From Pseudomonas zanjanensis (GTDB lineage: Bacteria > Pseudomonadota > Gammaproteobacteria > Pseudomonadales > Pseudomonadaceae): DNA of 64,000 nt. The notes beneath the pieces are model-generated. The model was given only the letters and a program-made list of their open reading frames with translations. It had not been told where the DNA came from and made no database searches. A program made the position numbers and the translations under genes. The stretch spans positions 62,001 to 126,000 of the forward strand of contig NZ_JABWRB020000003.1 in the NCBI RefSeq assembly GCF_014268745.2, in the 5' to 3' direction. How positions within the stretch are numbered: the first letter of the stretch is position 1; each line of letters begins with the position of its first letter. Below, piece by piece: positions 36,052 through 44,044 of the stretch.

Positions 36052-37100
36052 TGGCCGGCTCCCTGGATGATCAGACGAGAATCGTCTTTTGGGTCGACCG
36101 TGGTCACTGAACCGGCCTGTCGAAGGATGGCGGGCATGCGTTCGCGATACAGGCGCAGCAGCATTTGCGGATCACTGCCTTGGGTCTTCGCCAGGCCGAG
36201 CACCGTGGCCGTGTCGGCCGAAGCCCTGGCGAGCCGTTCGCTGGCCTGGGCATGGGCGACTTGCACGGCACGGTCTGCGTCTTGGCGAGCGGCCTGGGTG
36301 AGTTTTTCCGCTTCGGTGCGGGCGTTGGCAACGGCTTTGTCGGCCTGCTGGCTGGCGGTCAGCACCGCGTTGAACGCACTCACCGCCGGCCCCGGCAGAC
36401 TCGATTGCACATCGACCCGCACCACTTCGATGCCCAGCCCCTGCCCTGTCGCCGCCAAATCAGCCAAGCGTCGGTTGATGCCTTGCACCAGATCACCCCG
36501 CAAGCGTTCGCGCCGTTCGGCGGCCTGGTTATCGCTGCCCATCAGTTCGGGGCGAGCCACCAGAATAGTGTCGAGGTCCCGGGCCGCCGTCAGCGCCACG
36601 GCACTGCGAGTCGTCAGCCGATCCAGTGCCGGCAGGACATGTTCGCCTTGCAAGACGAAAGCGTAAGGGTCGGTGACTTTGTAAAACACGCGCACATCCA
36701 GTTGCACCACGCCGGCATCACCGGTCAATAAATAACCAGAACCGGCCAACGCATCGCTGACCGGCGTGGCGAAACTGGCGACACGATCGGCTTGCAGGGC
36801 CGCATCCGAGCGCAGCAGGTTTTCCACCCGCCGCTCAAGCACCCGATCCGCGGCTGGGAGCAGGATCACTTGCTCCACGGGACGCGGCCACGCCAGTAAG
36901 AGACCGGCATTCTGGACGCGATCCAAGGCGCCAAAATGCAGGACCACCGCGCGATTCTGCGGATCGATTTGCCGCACATTGGAAAAAACCCAAGCCAACG
37001 CCGCCAACACCGTCACGGCGTAAAGCGCCAGGAACGCCAGGCGCCCGGCCTGGATCCACGGACTGGATAACTCGTTTGTTCCACGTGGAACCACACTCAT
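36048..37100 (-). CDS. SPFH/HflK-like membrane protein (third of three)
   Basis: 350 aa. One N-terminal membrane segment ('AGRLAFLALYAVTVLAALAWVF', ~18-39) leads into a band-7/SPFH domain ('QIDPQNRAVVLHFGALDRVQNAGLLLAWPRP', 'VQLDVRVFYKVTDPYAF'). A long Ala/Gln/Arg coiled coil (~255-310) and a short C-terminal tail follow. Pipelines call such genes hflK, but the true hflKC pair sits by hflX elsewhere in pseudomonads. It overlaps both neighbours by 4 bp. A parS site spans codons 3-8. Confidence 0.82.
   Translation of the reverse strand: MSVVPRGTNELSSPWIQAGRLAFLALYAVTVLAALAWVFSNVRQIDPQNRAVVLHFGALDRVQNAGLLLAWPRPVEQVILLPAADRVLERRVENLLRSDAALQADRVASFATPVSDALAGSGYLLTGDAGVVQLDVRVFYKVTDPYAFVLQGEHVLPALDRLTTRSAVALTAARDLDTILVARPELMGSDNQAAERRERLRGDLVQGINRRLADLAATGQGLGIEVVRVDVQSSLPGPAVSAFNAVLTASQQADKAVANARTEAEKLTQAARQDADRAVQVAHAQASERLARASADTATVLGLAKTQGSDPQMLLRLYRERMPAILRQAGSVTTVDPKDDSRLIIQGAGQ
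37077..37092. other. parS: parS centromere site at the start of an SPFH gene
   Basis: TGTTCCACGTGGAACC matches the Pseudomonas parS core exactly. It lies just inside the gene starting at 37100 and encodes the VVPRGTN stretch. Confidence 0.9.
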
Positions 37101-38137
37101 GGTTGTGTTCCACCCTTGCCTTCCACGGAAGCAGGGCCGTCCACCAGCACACGGAATGGCGCGGCATCGGTGCGCAAAATGAGCTTGGTGCCAGGGCCGA
37201 CGATGGTGCCCAAGGTGTCCAGCGAACGGAGCAAGTTGTAGAGCTGAGGGGAGCCAGCGTATGCCCGACCATAAATCTCGGCCGCTTCTACCCGGGACTG
37301 CGCTTCGATATCGGCAGCTTTCACCGTTGCATCAGCTTGCACCACCCGGGCATCACGTTCCGCGGCGGAGCGAATCTGCGCCGCTTCCCGCTTGCCGATG
37401 GCGGTGCGCTCGGTGGCGATCGTCTCGCGCTCGGCTCGCATGCGATCCACCGTTGCGGTCAGTGTCACAGAGGGCAAGGTCAAGCGCTCGATGCCGACTT
37501 GTAACACACGCACGCCGTAAGTAGTGAGCAATTGTTGATCGATCTGCTGACGCAGCTGGGCTTCGAAATCGGCGATGCGCACCTGGCTGGCATCGGTGTT
37601 GACCAGGTTCGCCAAGTCGAAACTGGCGGCCGTGGTTTCCAGCGCCGAGCCGACAAACGTGCGGATCTGTCGCGCCGCTTCGTCCGGTTGGTTCTGCACT
37701 GCGCGCATGAAACGCTGCACGTTGTCCGGATCACCCTGCACCTGCCAAGCCACATACGCCTGGACGATAATCCGCAGTCCGTCGCGGGTACCGACGTCCT
37801 GCAGGCCGCTGGATGTGGTACGCAATCGCAGGTCCACCGGGATCGCCGCCTCGAACGGCATCGGCCAGCGCCACCCCAGGCCGGGTTGCAGCAACACCCG
37901 GGCCGGATTACCGAAACGGGTGATGACCGTGGCCTCCCCCGAACGCACCTGCACCAGGCTCGCCGCCGCGACGGCAAATGCCACCAGCAGCGCCGCCCAG
38001 CCCATCCGTCGCCAAGGAAACGGACCGGCTTGCTGCGGATCGCCGTGAGGGTGGTGATGATGGCCGTGGTGATGACCGCCATGGCCGTGATCGTGACCGG
38101 CGTGGTCGTGGTGACCGTGTGAAGAGGACTGGCTCAA
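37097..38137 (-). CDS. SPFH/HflC-like protein with histidine-rich N-terminus
   Basis: 346 aa. Residues 7-31 hold 15 histidines among Gly/Asp (HGHHDHAGHDHG...), a likely metal-binding tail. A membrane segment follows (~43-65, 'WAALLVAFAVAAASLVQV'), then an SPFH domain ('EATVITRFGNPARVLLQPGLGWRWPMPFEA', 'DGLRIIVQAYVAWQVQGDPDNVQRFM') and a coiled coil with repeated 'AERDARVVQADATVKAADIEAQ'. No ATG fits; TTG at 38137 has AGGAG 8 bp upstream and overlaps the stop of the gene before it. It should act as a membrane scaffold with its two SPFH neighbours and the metal ATPase. Confidence 0.82.
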   Translation of the reverse strand: MSQSSSHGHHDHAGHDHGHGGHHHGHHHHPHGDPQQAGPFPWRRMGWAALLVAFAVAAASLVQVRSGEATVITRFGNPARVLLQPGLGWRWPMPFEAAIPVDLRLRTTSSGLQDVGTRDGLRIIVQAYVAWQVQGDPDNVQRFMRAVQNQPDEAARQIRTFVGSALETTAASFDLANLVNTDASQVRIADFEAQLRQQIDQQLLTTYGVRVLQVGIERLTLPSVTLTATVDRMRAERETIATERTAIGKREAAQIRSAAERDARVVQADATVKAADIEAQSRVEAAEIYGRAYAGSPQLYNLLRSLDTLGTIVGPGTKLILRTDAAPFRVLVDGPASVEGKGGTQP

Positions 38138-40095
38138 TGGGCAGCTCCTGGTGAGGCAGGGTTACGCGGCGACGCGGGGTCGGCCGGCAGCGTGAAGGTA
38201 CGCAAGTCGATGGTCGGCGCGTTGCCGCCGCCGCCCAGGCGATGATCGAGAATCAGCAACTGGGCATCGCCGAGGCCCTGGCTCAGTTGGCTCAAATAGT
38301 GTTCCAGCATAAAAGCGTGCCCCGCCGTGGCGTAGGCTTTGCGGTCGGCGCTGAAACGCAAATCGGCCGCCCGGGCGGTCGCGTTTATTTCCTGGGCCGT
38401 GGCAGTGGCCTGGTCATGGGCGATGCTGGCCTGCAACTGCGCTTGGTTGGTCTGTTCCGCCGCCGCACCACGCTCCCGGGCAATCAATGCTTGGGCGCCG
38501 ATCTGCGCCGCCTGCACGCCGTGGTAGGCATTGGCTGCACCGGCCGGCGGATGAATCGCCTCCACCACCGTCGCCAGGATTTCCACACCACTGTCGAGCG
38601 ACTGCAAATCCGCCTGCACGGCGCGACCAATTTCGTCGGCCAGACTGACACGGTCCGCACCCAGCAAACCATCCAACGTGCGCGAAGCAAATTCATGCAC
38701 CAGGATGCGGCTAGCGGTGCTGCGGATCAGCGTTGGCACATCGGCGCTGTTGTAGGTCGCCGCCAATGCCGCGGCGTCAGTCAGGCCGATGCGATAGACA
38801 AACCGCACGTCCATGTTGACGATCTGGAAGCTCTGTTGGTCGGCACGACGGCTGGCAATGACCTGGGATTTGTCATTCACATGGCTGGCGTCCCACAACC
38901 GATTGGCAATGGCCGGCGCCGGGCCTTCCGCCGGCGCAGCCTCGACCACCGCCTGGTTATCCATGACGCTGGTCGCCAGCTCATGCACAACACCGTTCTC
39001 GACGTTGAGCACCCTGCCCCACGGCCAAGGCAACGCGACGTGCAAACCGGGGCCGAATACTTCTACCGGTTTACCGAAACGCTCATAGATGCCCCGCCCT
39101 TGCAGCGGCACCTCATGTACGCCCGTCAACAACCAGCCCACCAGCGCCACCAGCGCCAACACCGGCAAAAAAGCCCGGCGCATGTAGCTGAAGGCCCAGA
39201 TCTGGCGCAGATCGATGCCAAAACGGTTGTGCAGCTCATGTTGCAAGGCCAGCAACGGTTGCGGCGGCCAGCGCAGCAGATCGGCGATGACGCTGCGCCC
39301 CAGCAGCGTCGGTTCCAGGCTGTCCCGGCGCGGAATAAACAACGACAGCACCGCGCGCAGCAACAACTCTGCCGCCACCAACCCTGGCAACAGCCCCATC
39401 AGTACCGCCAGGCGCAGCGGCCAGAGAGACGTTTCGGTGGCGAACAGCAAGCACAAGGCACCGAGCACCAGCCCGATGATCGCCACTCGGGTCAGTTGCG
39501 CCAGCGCCGGCGCTTCCGGCCATTGCGCCGTGGATTGCTGAGCCAATTGCCGCTCGAATACCAATAACCCGAACGCCAACAACAACGACAGCACCGCCCC
39601 CACACTGGCCGAGACCCCGAGGGTAGCAGCGGGCAGTTGCAAGTCCCAGGCTTGCTCCAGGCTCAGTAATGCCAGCACCGCCCAACCGGCCAGCCACAGC
39701 GCAGGCGCACCGATTTGCTTGAGCAGGCCGACCGAGCGTGCGCCGATGCGGTCCAGCAACCGCTCATACCAACCCAGGTTATCAACAGGCACGTTTTCAA
39801 TCGGCAGGTTATCCACAGCCGGCAACAGCGCTTTGCTGCGCCATAACGTCACCCACCAGGCCGATTGCAAGCCTGCCACCAGCACCAGTAGCCCCGCGCC
39901 TTGGCTGACCAACAAGGCTGGCCACAGTGATTGCGGCGAAAACACCCCGATGAAAAACGCCAGTACCAGGCCCACGCCCGCCACGCTTCCCAAGGCGAAG
40001 GCGATCCGTTTCAGGCGGCGCCCTTGGAACGACGCTCGCTGAAAACGCGGCCATTCGGCGACTTGTGCCCCCTCGATAGCTAGATCGACTTGCAT
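38134..40095 (-). CDS. Large polytopic SPFH/HflK-like protein (first of three)
   Basis: 653 aa. Its N-terminal half (~30-330) contains about seven hydrophobic segments, unusual for the superfamily. The C-terminal half is an SPFH domain ('EVPLQGRGIYERFGKPVEVFGPGLHVALPWPWG', 'VNMDVRFVYRIGLTDAAALAATY') followed by an Ala/Gln-rich helical region and a Gly/Pro tail. First gene of the operon; the start at 40095 (MQVDLAIEGAQV) follows GGGGTGG. A Zur-like palindrome is 71 bp upstream. The three SPFH genes are paralogous but divergent, suggesting a hetero-oligomer. Confidence 0.82.
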   Translation of the reverse strand: MQVDLAIEGAQVAEWPRFQRASFQGRRLKRIAFALGSVAGVGLVLAFFIGVFSPQSLWPALLVSQGAGLLVLVAGLQSAWWVTLWRSKALLPAVDNLPIENVPVDNLGWYERLLDRIGARSVGLLKQIGAPALWLAGWAVLALLSLEQAWDLQLPAATLGVSASVGAVLSLLLAFGLLVFERQLAQQSTAQWPEAPALAQLTRVAIIGLVLGALCLLFATETSLWPLRLAVLMGLLPGLVAAELLLRAVLSLFIPRRDSLEPTLLGRSVIADLLRWPPQPLLALQHELHNRFGIDLRQIWAFSYMRRAFLPVLALVALVGWLLTGVHEVPLQGRGIYERFGKPVEVFGPGLHVALPWPWGRVLNVENGVVHELATSVMDNQAVVEAAPAEGPAPAIANRLWDASHVNDKSQVIASRRADQQSFQIVNMDVRFVYRIGLTDAAALAATYNSADVPTLIRSTASRILVHEFASRTLDGLLGADRVSLADEIGRAVQADLQSLDSGVEILATVVEAIHPPAGAANAYHGVQAAQIGAQALIARERGAAAEQTNQAQLQASIAHDQATATAQEINATARAADLRFSADRKAYATAGHAFMLEHYLSQLSQGLGDAQLLILDHRLGGGGNAPTIDLRTFTLPADPASPRNPASPGAAH

Positions 40096-40156
40096 ACCAC
40101 CCCAGCACTTGTGGCGATCAAAATCCGGGCCCGTGGGCAGACGCCACCGACACTCT

Positions 40157-40180
40157 GTTATAGGTCGTTACCTTATAACG
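40157..40180. promoter_or_regulatory. Zur-like operator upstream of the SPFH–ATPase operon
   Basis: GTTACCTTATAAC (40167-40179) agrees with GTTATANTATAAC at 11 of 13 positions and is flanked by C and G so that CGTTA...TAACG is symmetric. A second half site, GTTATAGG, at 40157-40164 pairs with CCTTATAAC. It lies 71 bp from the operon start; lpd on the other strand starts 135 bp away. Confidence 0.6.
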
Positions 40181-40314
40181 ATTGCTGTGAAATTTCCGTT
40201 TTGAATTCTTCATGGCAAGGCCCCGCTGGCCGCTTGACTTAAGCCTTGACCGAAATCTCCGGAAACGCTCATATTACGAGCATAATTTTTCTCAGACCAA
40301 GCGGGAGAACAGCG

Positions 40315-41715
40315 ATGAGCAACTACGACGTGGTCATTCTGGGCGGCGGCCCTGGCGGGTATAACGCGGCGATTCGGGCCGGGCAGTTGGGACTGAAGGC
40401 CGCCTGCGTCGAAGGCCGAGCCACCCTGGGCGGCACCTGCCTGAACGTTGGTTGCATGCCCTCCAAGGCGCTGCTGCATGCCTCGGAACTGTACGAAGCG
40501 GCCACAGGCGCGGAGTTCGCCAACCTGGGCATTGAAGTCAGCCCCACCCTCAACCTTGCGCAAATGATGAAGCAGAAAGACGACAGCGTGGCGGGCCTGA
40601 CCAAAGGCATCGAGTTTCTGTTTCGCAAGAACAAAGTCGACTGGATCAAAGGTTGGGGCCACATCGACGGGCCGGGCAAGGTGACCGTCACCGCTGACGA
40701 TGGGACCAAGGCCGAACTGAGCGCCAAGGACATCGTCATCGCCACCGGCTCGGAGCCCATGCCGCTGCCAGGCGTGACCATCGATAACCAACGCATCCTC
40801 GATTCCACCGGCGCCTTGTCCCTGGGTGAGGTGCCCCGGCATCTGGTGGTGATCGGTGCTGGTGTGATCGGCCTGGAACTGGGCTCGGTCTGGCGGCGCC
40901 TGGGCGCCCAGGTCACCGTGGTGGAATACCTGGATCGCATCTGCCCGGGCGTGGACGGCGAGGCTGGCAAGACCTTGCAACGGGCCTTGGCTAAACAAGG
41001 CATCCAATTCAAGTTGAGTGCGAAGGTCACCGGCGCCGCTACTTCGGCCAGCGGCGTGCAATTGCAGGTCGAACCGGCGTCGGGCGGAGAAGCACAGACA
41101 CTGGACGCCGACTATGTGCTGGTCGCCATCGGTCGTCGCCCCTACACGCAAGGGCTGGGACTGGAGAACGTCGGGTTGAGCACCGACAAACGCGGCATGC
41201 TCGCCAACCAGCGTCACCGCACCGAAGCACCCGGCGTCTGGGTGATTGGCGACGTGACGGCCGGACCGATGCTGGCCCACAAGGCCGAAGACGAAGCCAT
41301 GGCCTGCATCGAACAGATCGCCGGCAAGGCCGCCGAGGTCAACTATGGGCTGATCCCCAGCGTCATCTACACCCGTCCGGAACTGGCCAGCGTCGGCAAG
41401 ACCGAGGAACAACTCAAGGCTGAAGGCCGGGCCTACAAGGTCGGCAAGTTTCCGTTCACCGCCAACAGCCGAGCCAAGATCAACCACGAGACCGAAGGGT
41501 TCGCCAAGGTCCTGGCCGATGAACGCACCGATGAAATCCTTGGCGTGCACCTGGTGGGCCCGAGCGTCAGCGAGATGATCGGTGAGTACTGCGTGGCCAT
41601 GGAATTCAGCGCCTCGGCCGAGGACATCGCCCTGACCTGCCACCCCCACCCTACCCGCTCGGAGGCGTTGCGCCAGGCGGCCATGAATGTGGAGGGGATG
41701 GCGACGCAGATGTAG
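40315..41715 (+). CDS. lpd3: Dihydrolipoyl dehydrogenase, stand-alone
   Basis: 466 aa FAD-dependent disulfide oxidoreductase that reoxidises dihydrolipoamide with NAD+. FAD motif GGGPGG is at 10-15, the redox pair C42/C47 is in 'GGTCLNVGCMPSK', the NAD-binding 'VIGAGVIGLELGSVWRRLG' follows, and the C-terminal 'HPHPTRSE' supplies H445-E450. No E1/E2 genes adjoin, as with the isolated Lpd3 of P. aeruginosa; the symbol rests on that resemblance. GGGAG lies 9 bp before the ATG at 40315; the frame open to 40246 is ignored. Confidence 0.9.
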   Translation: MSNYDVVILGGGPGGYNAAIRAGQLGLKAACVEGRATLGGTCLNVGCMPSKALLHASELYEAATGAEFANLGIEVSPTLNLAQMMKQKDDSVAGLTKGIEFLFRKNKVDWIKGWGHIDGPGKVTVTADDGTKAELSAKDIVIATGSEPMPLPGVTIDNQRILDSTGALSLGEVPRHLVVIGAGVIGLELGSVWRRLGAQVTVVEYLDRICPGVDGEAGKTLQRALAKQGIQFKLSAKVTGAATSASGVQLQVEPASGGEAQTLDADYVLVAIGRRPYTQGLGLENVGLSTDKRGMLANQRHRTEAPGVWVIGDVTAGPMLAHKAEDEAMACIEQIAGKAAEVNYGLIPSVIYTRPELASVGKTEEQLKAEGRAYKVGKFPFTANSRAKINHETEGFAKVLADERTDEILGVHLVGPSVSEMIGEYCVAMEFSASAEDIALTCHPHPTRSEALRQAAMNVEGMATQM

Positions 41716-41744
41716 GAACAACGCAAAGCTGGAGCGAACAATCT

Positions 41745-41872
41745 TTTGTGGCGAGGGAGCTTGCTCCCGCTGGACCGCGAAGCGGTCCCCATCGTTTCCC
41801 AGGTCAGGCAGCGGACTCGCAAAATGACGGCCGCTGCGCAGCCGAGCGGGAGCAAGCTCCCTCGCCACAATT
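41745..41872. repeat. REPIN (GCGAGGGAGC type)
   Basis: TGTGGCGAGGGAGCTTGCTC and GAGCAAGCTCCCTCGCCACA are in inverted orientation ~85 bp apart, with inner CGCGAAGCG- and GCTGCGCAGC-like stems. It lies between the convergent lpd and TPR-lipoprotein genes. Confidence 0.88.
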
Positions 41873-41893
41873 TGTGTTCGGCTGGCCGTTAGT

Positions 41894-44044
41894 TTAGCTG
41901 GCCGACATCCGCGCCTTGCGCCGGCGCCGGCTGATCAGCCCCAACCCCATTGCCACCACCAGCACGGCCCCACCCACTTGCAGCCAAACCTTGTAAGGCC
42001 GCAGCGTCGAGCGGATCGGGTCCAAGGCCTGGGTCACGTAGCGTTTGTTCGCCGAGCTGAAATCCGGTTCCTGGCATTGATGCCCGAAATCTCCGGCCCA
42101 AACCACATACGGACCGTCCTTCACATATCGCTGGTACAACGCGCTTTGCTCTTCAAGGCTGGAGTTGTATCCCACGGCTTTGCACAGCACCGCCGCAAAC
42201 GCCTGACTGGTATGGGGCAGATAATCCGCCGCTTGGCTCGCCAGCGCCGTAGCGACAAACCGATAGTGGTAACGCACGTCCGGCTGCGCGGCGCTGGCCT
42301 GCTGGCGCTGCACTTCACCTTCGGCCACCAGCGGCCCGACCTTCAGCTCGACCGGTTCCAGGCTGTAGTTGCCGCCCAGGCTGGCGTAATCCGGCGCCAT
42401 TTCGTAACCCAGCAGCTCCATGCCCCATTCGCGCGCCATCCGGGATGCGTAGTAGTAGGCCTCGGCCCGCCGGGTTGGCCACCATTTGGACTCTGCATCC
42501 TGGCGCAACTGCCCATAGACGCGGGCCTTGTTCTGCAGTTCTGGGTTATCGAAATAAGCCGGCGCCTCATCAAAGCGCCCTTCCCTCAGCAAACGCCGAC
42601 CCAGCAGATTGCGCAGGCTCGCAGCCACGGGCAGCGGCACGTAGTTGTCTCGATCCGCCTGGCTCAACGCCGGTGGCGCCGGGACTTGGACGTCGACGTA
42701 CTGCTTGAGCTCCTCCACCGTGAGCACCCGCTCGGCGACGGCGGCGGCGTCGTACCAATAGTTGCCCTGGCCGCGATAGAGCTGATCGAAGGCTTGCAGA
42801 TAATCACCGCGCTGCAAGGCCAGGATTGCGCTTTCACCCTCGACCCGGCACTTGGGCTGCACCGACTCGTAGTTCCAATCCGGTGTGCGACGGTTGCCCC
42901 AGGACTCATCGTTCGGAAAGGCCTGGGCAGCCTTGGCATAAGCTGCCGCCGCGGCCGCCTTGTCGCCATCGCGCAAGGCCAGCTTGGCGCGCAGCCACCA
43001 GGCCAGGCCTGTGTTGGCAGCCTTCTGCACAAATGCCTGGGCGCTGGCGTAATCGCCGTGCTGGTAACTCACCGCCGCCAAACGGTCGGCATCGTCCAGG
43101 TTGTCCCGAGCGTTGGCCTGTAACAGCTTGACCAGCCTTTTCTCACCCGACGGTTCTTCACCGTCCCACCAGCCGACGCGGCTGAGCAGATAGGCGGTGA
43201 CCAGTCGTTGCACCGACTTGGTCTTGAGCAATTCACTCAAGCGTTCATCTGGCTGAACGCTCAAGCCTTGTGCCAATTGCAGCAACGAGCTGTAGCCGAC
43301 CGGTGAGCCTTGCAGGTTCTGGATCGCGTACAGGCCGATGGCGCTGTCCCAGTCGTCTGCGGTGTAGGCCACCCGGGCTTCTTCACCGAGGCTGGCAATA
43401 CCCAGTTCCAACGGATCGCTGAAGCCAGCAATGCTCATTTCCCGGGCCTGGCGAAACGCTGCGCGCGCCTGGTCCTGCAAGGCCACGGGGTCGCCACTGC
43501 CCGCCTCGGTGCTCACGGCGAACAAGGCCCGTCCCAGGGAATACGCAGCCCAGGTGCTGCGCAACCGACGTTGATCAGCCGGCAATGCCAGCAATTGCTG
43601 GAAGGCCTCCACGGCGCGCTGATGTTCACCGACATTAAAAGCCGCCGCGCCGAGCGCATATAGGCGCAATTCATCCGGTAGCTTGGCCGCTTCAGCCGCC
43701 ACCTGGTCGATGTCAGTCAACGCGCGCAAGCGCTCCACCACCGCTTGTTGCGGCGGTGTCAGGCCAATCTGTTCGGCCTTGGTGCGTTGCTCCACGTAGG
43801 AAGGCAGGTCGTCATAGCTGTAGTCCGGGTTGCGCGTCGCCTCGGTGGCCGGCTTGAGTCCGGCAATCGCCTGGCCGAGACGGCTGACCTCGAAGCGAAA
43901 GCTGCCCTCGGGCAATTCCGCCAGCGTCTGGGCGCGGTTATCCAGCAGGCGCATCGGGAAATCCGGCCCGCAGGCCAGCACCGGGCCCAACGGCAGGCAC
44001 AGGCTCAGGCACAGCAGGTGACGAGGCCACTCACGGGTAAACAT
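41894..44044 (-). CDS. TPR-like lipoprotein of unknown function
   Basis: 716 aa. A signal peptide with lipobox VLAC (C25) is followed by a helical, repeat-rich body with TPR-like blocks ('GAAAFNVGEHQRAVEAFQQLLALPADQ', 'LAAVSYQHGDYASAQAFVQKAANTGLAWWLRAKLALRDGDKAAAAAAYAKAAQAFP'). Near the C-terminus come a membrane segment (~685-705) and a basic RRRRKAR tail. Both a lipid anchor and a C-terminal helix would put it at the inner membrane facing the periplasm. GGAGG lies 6 bp before the ATG at 44044. It overlaps the DUF3142 gene by 14 bp, so the two are translationally coupled and probably act together. Confidence 0.8.
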   Translation of the reverse strand: MFTREWPRHLLCLSLCLPLGPVLACGPDFPMRLLDNRAQTLAELPEGSFRFEVSRLGQAIAGLKPATEATRNPDYSYDDLPSYVEQRTKAEQIGLTPPQQAVVERLRALTDIDQVAAEAAKLPDELRLYALGAAAFNVGEHQRAVEAFQQLLALPADQRRLRSTWAAYSLGRALFAVSTEAGSGDPVALQDQARAAFRQAREMSIAGFSDPLELGIASLGEEARVAYTADDWDSAIGLYAIQNLQGSPVGYSSLLQLAQGLSVQPDERLSELLKTKSVQRLVTAYLLSRVGWWDGEEPSGEKRLVKLLQANARDNLDDADRLAAVSYQHGDYASAQAFVQKAANTGLAWWLRAKLALRDGDKAAAAAAYAKAAQAFPNDESWGNRRTPDWNYESVQPKCRVEGESAILALQRGDYLQAFDQLYRGQGNYWYDAAAVAERVLTVEELKQYVDVQVPAPPALSQADRDNYVPLPVAASLRNLLGRRLLREGRFDEAPAYFDNPELQNKARVYGQLRQDAESKWWPTRRAEAYYYASRMAREWGMELLGYEMAPDYASLGGNYSLEPVELKVGPLVAEGEVQRQQASAAQPDVRYHYRFVATALASQAADYLPHTSQAFAAVLCKAVGYNSSLEEQSALYQRYVKDGPYVVWAGDFGHQCQEPDFSSANKRYVTQALDPIRSTLRPYKVWLQVGGAVLVVAMGLGLISRRRRKARMSAS

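Noticed and set aside
36048..38137. Assignment of the SPFH genes as true hflK/hflC
   Set aside because: The genuine pair normally follows hfq-hflX; here the neighbours are a third SPFH gene and a metal ATPase, and the N-termini differ.
38242..39567. 441-codon plus-strand frame
   Set aside because: Antisense to the first SPFH gene; Gln/Arg/His-rich shadow.
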